A stretch of DNA of 64,000 bases, from assembly GCA_021404525.1 (NCBI GenBank), contig JAAWWE010000001.1:1-64000 (forward strand), given 5' to 3'. This DNA is from Rhodobiaceae bacterium (lineage in GTDB: Bacteria; Pseudomonadota; Alphaproteobacteria; Parvibaculales; Parvibaculaceae). Position numbers and translations under genes: made by a program. Below the pieces are notes generated by a model. It searched no databases. It was not told the origin of the DNA and worked only from the letters and a program-made list of their open reading frames with translations. This document shows, piece after piece, positions 8,675 through 18,395 of the stretch (position 1 is its first letter; each line of letters starts with the position of its first letter).

Positions 8675-9469
8675 TTAGGCGCCGCGGCGACTTGGGGCAA
8701 ATGGGTGCGTGCTGGACAGGCCGCCACAGACCGGGATCGCCTGACCGTTCACATAAGACGCTTCATCGCTCGCCAGGAAGAGCGCCATATTCGCAATCTC
8801 CTCCGGGTGGCCATACCGCGCCGTTGGATTGAGCTGCCCGATCTTGCCCTCGCTGCCGCGTGCCCGCGCTCCTTCAAAAAGCGGCGCTGTCATGCCTGTT
8901 TCAATAAGCCCAGGGCAAATCGCATTAACGCGCACGCCGGTGCCATAGAACTGATTGGCCGCTGTCTGCACGAGACTGATGACCCCGGCCTTTGACGCAG
9001 AGTAGGGCGTATTGCCTGCATTGGCGCGGAGACCCGCCACCGAGGCCGTGCAGACAATGGAGCCTTTGCCTTGTTTAATCATATGTTCGGACGCGTGTTT
9101 GATCGCGAGAAACGGGCCAATCAAATTCACCCGAAGGATTTCCTCCCACATGGCAGGTGTTTGATCCTGTATGGGGACAAGCCCACCGCTTACACCTGCA
9201 TTGGCATAAATGGCATCGAGGCCGCCATATTCCGAAATGCAAAAATCAACGAAACCTTTGACCGCGTTTTCATCGCCGACATCTGCTGCGACGGTCTTGA
9301 TGGTGCCACCTTTGGCACGAACCATCTCTGCCGTCTCGTCGACAGCACCTTCGACCCGGTCAACAGCAATAATATTCGCACCTTCGCGCGCGAAGATCAG
9401 TGCGCTTGCGCGGCCAATGCCGCTTCCTGCACCAGTGATGATTGCGTTTTTGCCTGCCAGTCTCGACAT
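8675..9469 (-). CDS. SDR family oxidoreductase
   Basis: A 264-residue classical short-chain dehydrogenase. The cofactor motif TGAGSGIG is at residues 12-19, NAG is near residue 90, and the catalytic Ser143, Tyr156 and Lys160 are present. The acidic Asp37 after the second strand (AVDR) suggests NAD preference over NADP, as known for the family. The start at 9469 (MSRLAGKNA) fits the family; the upstream in-frame start at 9541 adds unrelated residues. It sits nine bases upstream of mnmC on the same strand. The substrate is unknown; 3-hydroxyacyl or alcohol dehydrogenase activity is possible. Confidence 0.9.
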   Translation of the reverse strand: MSRLAGKNAIITGAGSGIGRASALIFAREGANIIAVDRVEGAVDETAEMVRAKGGTIKTVAADVGDENAVKGFVDFCISEYGGLDAIYANAGVSGGLVPIQDQTPAMWEEILRVNLIGPFLAIKHASEHMIKQGKGSIVCTASVAGLRANAGNTPYSASKAGVISLVQTAANQFYGTGVRVNAICPGLIETGMTAPLFEGARARGSEGKIGQLNPTARYGHPEEIANMALFLASDEASYVNGQAIPVCGGLSSTHPFAPSRRGA

Positions 9470-9662
9470 CGTAAGGCCCCTCAATTGAGCGCTTTCGGGA
9501 GAAGTGGAAACGGTTTTCCGTCCGAAAACGCGACAACACAAAAAATCAGGAGCCGCGTCCGGGTCTGATCAAGACCGACCGGCTCTGGAGAATCGATATG
9601 ACAGGCAGTCTACTGCAAGAGTTTGGATTTCGCAGGAAAACAGTTTCGCTCAAATACAATAA

Positions 9663-9696
9663 AAAACGGCCCCATATTCAATAATAGGGGCCGTTT
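9663..9696 (-). terminator. Rho-independent terminator
   Basis: An 11-base stem AAAACGGCCCC / GGGGCCGTTTT encloses a 12-base AT-rich loop, and on the minus strand it is followed by T residues. It lies 24 bases past the stop of the 116-residue exported protein gene (9720-10070). Confidence 0.85.
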
Positions 9697-9719
9697 TGAT
9701 TGAAAGCTGATCTAAGGAC

Positions 9720-10070
9720 TTAGAAGTCTTTGCCCGCGGTCACTGCCCAGGCCACCGATCCACCTTCACCGTCAATTGTGCCAGCGCTGCCGACAGCTGG
9801 AGCATCATCAATAGGTGGTGTGCAGTTTTCCGGCTGATCGCCTGCTGTTGTGCAGATCGAGTTGCCGTCGACACGCCAGGTGCCCGGCACTTCTGCGCCG
9901 TCGGGGAGTTTGAGCACAATGTTGGAAGCGTCAGGGTAGTGCACCTTGGTCACTGTCCCGTCCGGTCCGGTAAGCGTGACTGTGTTGCCGACCAAGCCGG
10001 CTCCGATATCTGCCATCGCAAAGCTCGTGCTCATCGCCAGCATGGCTGCGGTCAAAACGAGTTTTTTCAT
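9720..10070 (-). CDS. Small exported protein of unknown function
   Basis: A 116-residue protein with a typical Sec signal peptide (MKKLVLTAAMLAMSTSFAMA, cleavage likely after AMA near residue 20). The mature part of about 96 residues is rich in Gly, Thr and Asp, contains two cysteines (SICTTAG and PENCTP) that could form a disulfide, and has a short beta-strand pattern (NTVTLTGPDGTVTKVHYP). The start at 10070 has a GGGAGGA ribosome site; the longer frame to 10178 is not supported. It is followed by a good terminator, so it appears to be monocistronic. I do not recognise a family. Confidence 0.75.
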   Translation of the reverse strand: MKKLVLTAAMLAMSTSFAMADIGAGLVGNTVTLTGPDGTVTKVHYPDASNIVLKLPDGAEVPGTWRVDGNSICTTAGDQPENCTPPIDDAPAVGSAGTIDGEGGSVAWAVTAGKDF

Positions 10071-10223
10071 GGATGATCCTCCCATATTAGGTGCTTCGCA
10101 GTTTCGGGGCCCATTGAGATTTGGCCTTGCAAACACGTCAATTCGACCGGCCGACCACCGGCCAGGTTCCTTAAGCATCTAATTTAGGGGTTCAGACCGC
10201 CACCGCAAGCACCTGCGCGAGGT

Positions 10224-10517
10224 CTATTTGTTGATGCCTGGTGGTTTCAGCAGAAACAGAACAAGCCAGATCGGCACGATCACCATGGCGCCAAGCATGA
10301 AATGGGGGAGGGCCCAATCAACAGCGTCGGACAGCACGACCCGCATTTTCTCTGGCGTCAGGCCCATGTCAGTCAAAAGGTCGGCCGCCTGGATATCGAG
10401 AGCAGACAGCGCCGCGCCGATTGCCACGGAGGCAATCGTGAATTTCACAAGGGCGGCAAGTGCGTTGTACAGCAAGGGTGTGCCTATGAGTGATTCGAGC
10501 AAGGACAGTCTAGCCAT
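10224..10517 (-). CDS. Hypothetical protein with two membrane segments
   Basis: A 97-residue protein with two hydrophobic segments: about residues 15-42 (LYNALAALVKFTIASVAIG) and 72-92 (FMLGAMVIVPIWLVLFLL). They are joined by a polar stretch containing LLTDMGLTPEKMRVVL. This fits a small alphaproteobacterial inner-membrane family of unknown function; DUF6460 is a possible match that I cannot confirm. It lies 153 bases upstream of the exported-protein gene on the same strand and is divergent from the cupin gene. Confidence 0.7.
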   Translation of the reverse strand: MARLSLLESLIGTPLLYNALAALVKFTIASVAIGAALSALDIQAADLLTDMGLTPEKMRVVLSDAVDWALPHFMLGAMVIVPIWLVLFLLKPPGINK

Positions 10518-10587
10518 CCATGAGTGCAGGCACCATCTAGACTAGTCCATCCAGACCAAGTGTGGCCTCACCAAGGGAGTTTGAGCA

Positions 10588-11064
10588 ATGGCAGAAGACC
10601 CGAAAGGCACGTGTTTTTTTCCGGCATCCAGGATCAAGGACATGGACGAGCGACGCCATGTCCACCAATACAATGAAAATGCCGTCCGGATGACCCGCAC
10701 CCTCGGAGACCTAGCGGGACTGACCAATATGGGATTGCATGTCGTCCGCATTGAGCCCGGTCGTGAGACGACCGAGTATCACTATCATGATCAGGACGAG
10801 GAGTTCGTCTACATTATCGAAGGGCAGGGGACATCCGAGCTGGGGGAAGAGCTGTTTGAGGTAGGACCTGGCGACGTGATGATCTTTCCCAAAGGTGGGC
10901 CCGCGCACGTCATGCGCAATGAGGGGAGCGAGGACCTCGTCTACCTGATGGGAGGAACAAGGTCGCCCATCGATGTCTGCACCTATCCGAAGCTTCAGAG
11001 GCGCCAATACAATGTTGGGGGCGTGAAAGAGTGGGCTGACCTGTCAGCTTTCAAGAAAGTTTGA
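10588..11064 (+). CDS. Cupin domain-containing protein
   Basis: A 158-residue single-domain cupin. The metal-binding cupin motif 1 is visible as EYHYHDQDEEFVYIIEGQG (about residues 70-88), followed by motif 2 GDVMIFPKGGPAHVMRNEG. The conserved histidines and glutamate suggest a bound metal ion. A GGGAG ribosome site lies upstream of the ATG. The biochemical role is unknown; cupins of this kind include sugar isomerases, dioxygenases and ligand-binding proteins. It is monocistronic, ending in a shared terminator with the convergent AsmA-family gene. Confidence 0.85.
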   Translation: MAEDPKGTCFFPASRIKDMDERRHVHQYNENAVRMTRTLGDLAGLTNMGLHVVRIEPGRETTEYHYHDQDEEFVYIIEGQGTSELGEELFEVGPGDVMIFPKGGPAHVMRNEGSEDLVYLMGGTRSPIDVCTYPKLQRRQYNVGGVKEWADLSAFKKV

Positions 11065-11071
11065 GGTTTGT

Positions 11072-11096
11072 CGGAAGGGCGCAATGCGCCCTTCCG
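11072..11096. terminator. Bidirectional hairpin terminator between convergent genes
   Basis: An 11-base GC-rich stem CGGAAGGGCGC / GCGCCCTTCCG with a three-base loop lies between the cupin gene stop (11064) and the AsmA-family gene stop (11105). It has no long T run on either side, so termination strength is uncertain. Confidence 0.6.
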
Positions 11097-11104
11097 GAAC
11101 ATCA

Positions 11105-13150
11105 CTAGCGGTTGAAAAGACCGCGAATGGCATCTTCCACCCGTGGTTTTTCGTCCTCTGTATTCTCGCCTGTGGCGCCATCGGAGGACCCTCCGCCGCC
11201 CAGAATACCCTGCAGCAAGCCTTTGCCGCCGTCTTCCTTGACGCTGTCAATCACATCCTTGATGCCGTCTGGGTTGCTAATGATGGCTGCAAGGTCTGGT
11301 GTGAAGCTCGGGTTGCTCCAGGGTCCTGAGATAACAATCGGTACCTCAATTCCTTTGACGTCAGCCGAACTACCTTGTCCCTCAAGGGTCGCAGCCAATT
11401 TTGGTTCAACGCGATAGTTGAGGGTTTGAGGGGGCATGCTGACTGTCCCTTTGCCTGTGACGCGAACCAGAGGGCTCAGCATTTTGAGATCATTGTTCGT
11501 GAGCACGCCATTTGTGATGGTGAATGTGCCGCCAAGTTCAGAAAAATCCGTGCTTTGTGCACCGCCGGACTCCCATCCGCTGGTCGCAGCCGCAAAAACA
11601 TTTCGCGAAAGCTGTGCAATGTTGATGCCCCGGATTGCACCATCTGTGAACGTAACCGCACCGGACCCATTCAGCGCACTCATCATCGCTTTTTGGCTTC
11701 TGCCTCGGGTAGTGACATTGACGTTGAAGGCACCAAGACCATCAATCCGTTCAAAAGCGGCAGCATCTTTGAGGAATGGGTAGGCAGAAAGGCCTGTAAG
11801 GTTGAAGTTGGCACCAACCGAGGGCGTGTTACCGGATCCGTCGAGAACCAATTGGCCCACACCAGCCCCTTCATAGAGAGCCAACTCCGTAAGTTTTGCG
11901 GTCAGCTTGCCGCCGCTCATCAGGACGTCAAGCGCACTTTTGCCGATGGTAAGGTCCTGAAACAGGATTTCGCCAACGCTGAGGTCAAGGTCCGCATCAA
12001 TGGCCTTAAGGCCTGATAGATCAATCGGGGCGTCGCTCCATCCTGAAGCCGCTGCTCCGCCGCCACCGCCAGATCCCCCTGAAGAAGGCGCTGTCTCGCC
12101 TCCGGACGCGCCGCCAGCTAGGTAGACATTGGCATCGAGGCGGTCGAGCGCCAAGGCGCCTGTGAGCTTCGGACGGGATCGGCCCGCATCCACGGTCAGA
12201 TCGCCGGTGCCGTTCATGCCGTCAAACGCAAGCGTGGCATCGGTGAAGGAATACTTGTCACCGACCACTGCAGCGTTGCCATTGAGGTCAAGGGCGCCAA
12301 AGCCATCGCCCGCTGCCATCGGTTGCCCTGCCCAGGCTGCAAGGTCACGCACAGAGGGAATATTGAGCGTGGTTGGTCCGTTGATGGTCAGCACAGGGCT
12401 CATCTTCCCATTGCCGGTGAAGCTCGCCGCAACCTTTGGCGCGGTAATTTTGAGGCTGAGGTCTGACGCTTCGCCAATGGAGAACGCCCGGGGCTTTGCA
12501 ACATCGAGTGAAAGCTCAACCGTGTCGCCATTCCAGACAACCGATCCGTCAAGGCCAAGAGGAGCGTCGAGGCTTGGCAGCGAAACATCAAGGTTGATGT
12601 CGCTTGCTTCGTAAGTCTCAGAGGTCGCAAGGTTTGAGTATTTGACAGAGCCATCGATGAGCGAGATCTCGCCGAGTTGAATGTCTGTGACTTGAGGCGT
12701 GAAGCCGCCTTCTTCATTGGTAGGCGCGGTTTCAGCAGCAGGCGCAGCAGCGCTTTGCGCCGGCGTGTCAAACACCCAATTGCCGACGCCTTGTTTATTG
12801 ATCGCAAGATCAATCTCTGGACGGCGCATGATGAACCGGTCAAGGGCAACTTCCCCGCGGATCAGCGGGAAGATTTTCAGCACAATTTCCAGCTGCTCCA
12901 TCTTGGCCATATGTGGCGAAGAGGCCCAGGAGGCGTTCTGGAAGGTGACATCATTCACACTTACAGCGAGCCGAGGAAGGAACGAGAGGCTAATCTCGCC
13001 ATCAATGGTGAGCTCCCGCCCCGTTTGTTCTTTTACGAGAGCAGTGATCTGCGGTTTGTAGCTCTCCACCGGAATGAACGACGGCGCGGCAAACAAAACG
13101 CCTACAACGAGCAAAACGAGAACGACGAGAAAAGATAGAAAGCGTGACAT
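11105..13150 (-). CDS. AsmA family protein
   Basis: A 681-residue protein with an N-terminal membrane anchor (MSRFLSFLVVLVLLVVGVLF) followed by the AsmA N-terminal pattern (SYKPQITALVKEQTGRELTIDGEISL and the SVNDVTFQNA segment) and a long beta-rich periplasmic region. AsmA-like proteins are bridge-type proteins thought to move phospholipids between the inner and outer membranes. A glycine- and serine-rich linker lies near residue 365. The C-terminal part repeats strands of the family (VTGKGTVSMPPQTLNY, then IVISGPWSNPSF). The start at 13150 has a GAGGGG ribosome site; the longer frame to 13363 is rejected. It ends at the hairpin shared with the cupin gene. Confidence 0.87.
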   Translation of the reverse strand: MSRFLSFLVVLVLLVVGVLFAAPSFIPVESYKPQITALVKEQTGRELTIDGEISLSFLPRLAVSVNDVTFQNASWASSPHMAKMEQLEIVLKIFPLIRGEVALDRFIMRRPEIDLAINKQGVGNWVFDTPAQSAAAPAAETAPTNEEGGFTPQVTDIQLGEISLIDGSVKYSNLATSETYEASDINLDVSLPSLDAPLGLDGSVVWNGDTVELSLDVAKPRAFSIGEASDLSLKITAPKVAASFTGNGKMSPVLTINGPTTLNIPSVRDLAAWAGQPMAAGDGFGALDLNGNAAVVGDKYSFTDATLAFDGMNGTGDLTVDAGRSRPKLTGALALDRLDANVYLAGGASGGETAPSSGGSGGGGGAAASGWSDAPIDLSGLKAIDADLDLSVGEILFQDLTIGKSALDVLMSGGKLTAKLTELALYEGAGVGQLVLDGSGNTPSVGANFNLTGLSAYPFLKDAAAFERIDGLGAFNVNVTTRGRSQKAMMSALNGSGAVTFTDGAIRGINIAQLSRNVFAAATSGWESGGAQSTDFSELGGTFTITNGVLTNNDLKMLSPLVRVTGKGTVSMPPQTLNYRVEPKLAATLEGQGSSADVKGIEVPIVISGPWSNPSFTPDLAAIISNPDGIKDVIDSVKEDGGKGLLQGILGGGGSSDGATGENTEDEKPRVEDAIRGLFNR

Positions 13151-13656
13151 GAAGCCCCTCAATGTCTTGGCTGTAAGCCGTGCAGTTTGTAGATTAAGTG
13201 TGGCGGAAAAATGATGCCGGCACACCTGGCCGTGCGGCATGGAATGCGGCTTTTCGGTCACATTGATGTCAAAATCAAAAATCGTGATGGGCCCGCCTCT
13301 TGGTTTCGACCACGAAGTGCGTATCTTGGATGAATCGAAAGGGCGGATAGTCGCCCAGCGCATCGGACACGGGAAAAGGCTCCAGCATGGAACCGGTAGT
13401 GAAAATTCCGAACCACCTCTACGTCGGCCTCTGATTTAGGTCTGAGCCGCGGGGACCTCCTTTTGGAGGCACTCAAAGCTTGTCGATGAGAGGCAAATGA
13501 CCACTCCAAGCCTATGGCTGGAGATGAGTCGCGTCTGCGCAACCGCCCATCTGGGCATTTCTCAATAAGAAAATTTGAGCCTGAAGATACCGGTCAATGT
13601 GACCCGTCATGGCTCATTTCGTTAGGAGCGTTTTCCGTCAGGGAAACGAAAATGAC
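13151..13656. other. 506-base divergent intergenic region without a recognised gene
   Basis: This region separates the divergent AsmA-family and ABC-exporter genes. The frames within it have biased, arginine-rich translations and no ribosome sites. The only structure I see is a small hairpin, CCTCC-TTTT-GGAGG at 13456-13469. It presumably carries the two promoters, but I cannot pick them with confidence. Confidence 0.5.
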
Positions 13657-15459
13657 ATGAAACGTCCTGTTTCTGCACGTCAGGTGGCATCTTTTATCTG
13701 GTTTTACTGGCGCCGCCAGGGCCTATGGTTTGTCCTTCTCATGGTGGGACTGGTGGTCAATGTTGCCATCGACATCATGTTCCCGGTCGTCTCCGGGTAT
13801 CTAGTCGATGCGATCTCAACAGCTGATGTCCCGCCATCGCCGGATCAGATTGATACGGCGATATGGGCAGCTGTGCTGTTTGTTGGCCAAAGTGTTGTCT
13901 TCTTCACTGCCCAGCGTCTGAAGTTCCGCCTCTGGATGCATTTTGCTGCCCGGGTGATGCGCGACATCATAACGGAAGGCTTTGCCCGCGTTCAGCGCTA
14001 TCCCGCGAACTGGCATGAAAGCTCGCATGCCGGCGCAACTGTCCGGAAGCTCACCCGTGGCATGTGGGCTTACGACACCATTGCAGACACGGTCTATGCC
14101 GCTTTGCTGCCCGCTGCGCTCATGCTTGTCGGCATCTTGGCAGTGCTGAGCTGGCGCTGGCCGCTGGTGGGTCTCTTTGCGGGTGCGACCAGCGTCTTTT
14201 ATGTTGGCGTAACGGCATGGCTTGCCATTCGGCATCTGCCAGACCGTCATCGTGCGCATATGGATGCGGACAGTGAAGTTGGCGCCCAGGTGGCCGATGC
14301 CATCACCTGTAACTCGGTTGTGAAGAGTTTCGGGACGGAGGCCCGGGAAGATGCACGCCTTTTCTCTCTCGTAGAGCTTTGGCGCGGTAAGGCTGTTGGG
14401 GCCTGGGCGATGATGGAGAACCTTCTGATTGTCCAGAACGTGGCCTCTGTTGCCCTGGTCGCGGGGATTGTCGGTCTGATTGTCGCTGAGTGGGCGGCTG
14501 GGCAGGCAACCACCGGAGACATTGTCTTTGGGCTGACGGCTTACCTCATGATCAATGCCTATCTCAGAGATATGGGCTATCACCTGCAGAACCTGCAGCA
14601 GGGTGTATCGGAGATTGAAGACCTGGTTGCCTTCCATGACTTGCCTATGGAACCCGCCGTGAAGAAGGGCGCACCAGCGCTTGACCTGACTGCGGGGGCG
14701 ATCACCTTTGACCATGTGGGCTTCCACTATCCCCGAAAGGATCAGGCGGTCTATTCCAACCTGTCTTTGAAGATCAACGCAGGGCAAAAGATCGCCCTAG
14801 TCGGGAAGTCCGGGTCTGGCAAAAGCACCTTCGTGAAACTGCTCCAGCGTCTCTATGACCTGGACAGCGGAAAGGTGCTGATTGATGGACAGGACATCGC
14901 CACGGTGGACCCGGTCAGTCTGCGCCGGGCAGTCTCAGTTGTGCCGCAGGAACCGCTGCTCTTCCACCGAAGCCTGGGCGAAAACATTGCCTACGCAAAC
15001 CCGGATGCGACGGAAGCTGATGTGATGAAAGCAGCGCGTCTTGCCCGTGCAGATGAATTCATCACCGCTCTTCCAGACGGGCTGAATACGATGGTGGGCG
15101 AGCGCGGCGTTAAACTCTCCGGGGGCGAGCGTCAGCGGGTCGCGATTGCCCGTGCGTTCCTGGCCGACGCCCCAATCCTGGTGCTTGATGAAGCAACTTC
15201 CAGCCTGGATGTTGTGACCGAGGCGGCTGTGCAGGAAGCCATGGAAGACCTCATGAAGGGCCGGACGACCATCATCATCGCCCACCGTCTGTCTACGGTG
15301 CGGCAGGTCGACCGGGTTCTCGTCTTTGCAGACGGAGCAATCGTTGAGGATGGGTCTTACGATGAGCTGGCCATGCGTGAAGGGGGCTATCTCGCTCGCT
15401 TCCACGCGGTCCAGTCATCAGAGGACTTAAGTCCTGTTCTGGAGGAGGGTGAGGTGTAA
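13657..15459 (+). CDS. ABC transporter, fused permease and ATP-binding domains
   Basis: A 600-residue half-transporter of the exporter (MsbA/type I) class. The N-terminal membrane domain has about six hydrophobic helices. The ATPase domain holds Walker A GKSGSGKST near residue 383, the signature LSGGERQRVAIAR near residue 487 and Walker B ILVLDEATSSLD near residue 510, followed by the switch histidine AHRLSTVR. It would act as a homodimer or with a partner in the inner membrane. I choose the ATG at 13657 (MKRPVSARQ) over the one at 13609, although neither has a strong ribosome site. The substrate is unknown; lipids, peptides and drugs are all possible. Confidence 0.88.
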   Translation: MKRPVSARQVASFIWFYWRRQGLWFVLLMVGLVVNVAIDIMFPVVSGYLVDAISTADVPPSPDQIDTAIWAAVLFVGQSVVFFTAQRLKFRLWMHFAARVMRDIITEGFARVQRYPANWHESSHAGATVRKLTRGMWAYDTIADTVYAALLPAALMLVGILAVLSWRWPLVGLFAGATSVFYVGVTAWLAIRHLPDRHRAHMDADSEVGAQVADAITCNSVVKSFGTEAREDARLFSLVELWRGKAVGAWAMMENLLIVQNVASVALVAGIVGLIVAEWAAGQATTGDIVFGLTAYLMINAYLRDMGYHLQNLQQGVSEIEDLVAFHDLPMEPAVKKGAPALDLTAGAITFDHVGFHYPRKDQAVYSNLSLKINAGQKIALVGKSGSGKSTFVKLLQRLYDLDSGKVLIDGQDIATVDPVSLRRAVSVVPQEPLLFHRSLGENIAYANPDATEADVMKAARLARADEFITALPDGLNTMVGERGVKLSGGERQRVAIARAFLADAPILVLDEATSSLDVVTEAAVQEAMEDLMKGRTTIIIAHRLSTVRQVDRVLVFADGAIVEDGSYDELAMREGGYLARFHAVQSSEDLSPVLEEGEV

Positions 15460-15510
15460 GCCTCACGCGTACCACTTGAAGGATTTGGGGGTGCGGCTTA
15501 AAAGCTGGGT

Positions 15511-17484
<1,974 letters not shown>

Positions 17485-17502
17485 CCAGGAAAATTGGTGT
17501 GC

Positions 17503-18267
17503 TTAAAGCGCGTCGCTCAAGCGTCTGATCGCCACCATGTCATGAACGAGCACAGGATTTTCCGGCAAGTGTTCAGCGACACGTATGATCCACTCTTTGA
17601 GTTGAGGAACCTGTAGTGCAGAAAGGTTCTCCTCAAGCCCTGCTATGTAGCCAAAGAGAAGTTGGGGGACAATTGCGAGGTCCAGCATGGTCGGCTGCGA
17701 CAAGCCGCCAATATAAGGGCCCTCTCCGATATGGGCGACCAGCTCACCCATTACACGCATCAACATATCCCGCGTGCTTTCTTCCATATTCATGTGTTTC
17801 CGCATGGCCTGAATAAAAGGCGCTTTGCCCACAAAGTCCGGCCATCCGTTACGAACTTCTTCCGGCAGGGGGGTATGCGCACTAACGATGGCAGCAAGAC
17901 GCCAAAAGCGGAAGCGACGTTGAAGGCTGTCATCCTCGTCCAGCGCACCTCTGAAAATCGACATCAAAAACGAGTTGCTGACCCACTTATCGATTTCGAG
18001 GATCTGATCTCTATGTTCTGCGGGGCACAACGGCCGCTCTGGAAACAGCTCGTCGAGCCATAGAGCATGGTCCGAGGATTCTCGTTTCCACTCTCCATCA
18101 ATCTCCAGGACAGGAACTTGCGTTCCACCAAATGCACTTAGAGACTCTTTAGCAGTGAGCGGACTGACTGGCACATGCGTGAAAGGGAGTTTCTTGTAGT
18201 AGAGGAATGCGCCGGTCTTCCGCACGAAAGGACTGGTGGCATATCCGTATAGTTTTATCTCAGGCAT
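17503..18267 (-). CDS. Glutathione S-transferase family protein
   Basis: A 254-residue protein with an N-terminal thioredoxin-like GST domain (IKLYGYATSPFVRKTGAFL, then the cis-proline region GGTQVPVLEIDGEW and the ESSDHALWLDELFP segment) and an all-helical C-terminal domain containing GPYIGGLSQPTMLDLAIVP. The enzyme may conjugate glutathione or act as a redox binder. The residue at the usual catalytic position is a serine in ATSPFVRK. It converges with the acetoacetate ligase gene, 18 bases apart, and is downstream of no obvious partner. Confidence 0.85.
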   Translation of the reverse strand: MPEIKLYGYATSPFVRKTGAFLYYKKLPFTHVPVSPLTAKESLSAFGGTQVPVLEIDGEWKRESSDHALWLDELFPERPLCPAEHRDQILEIDKWVSNSFLMSIFRGALDEDDSLQRRFRFWRLAAIVSAHTPLPEEVRNGWPDFVGKAPFIQAMRKHMNMEESTRDMLMRVMGELVAHIGEGPYIGGLSQPTMLDLAIVPQLLFGYIAGLEENLSALQVPQLKEWIIRVAEHLPENPVLVHDMVAIRRLSDAL

Positions 18268-18395
18268 CTATCTGTCCCACTGTTCAATATTCGATGGCTT
18301 GCTGCCCTACTTGATGAAGGATGGTTGGCGCATGCGCAACGATGATGGCGAGAGCTCACAAAAGAGTGACAGCGGCAATCCCGCTGCTATGAAAA

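Noticed and set aside
13258..13542. 94-residue frame in the divergent intergenic region
   Set aside because: Arginine- and serine-rich translation with no ribosome site.
13816..14787. 323-residue minus-strand frame opposite the ABC exporter gene
   Set aside because: Composition is atypical and the opposite strand carries the complete Walker and signature motifs.
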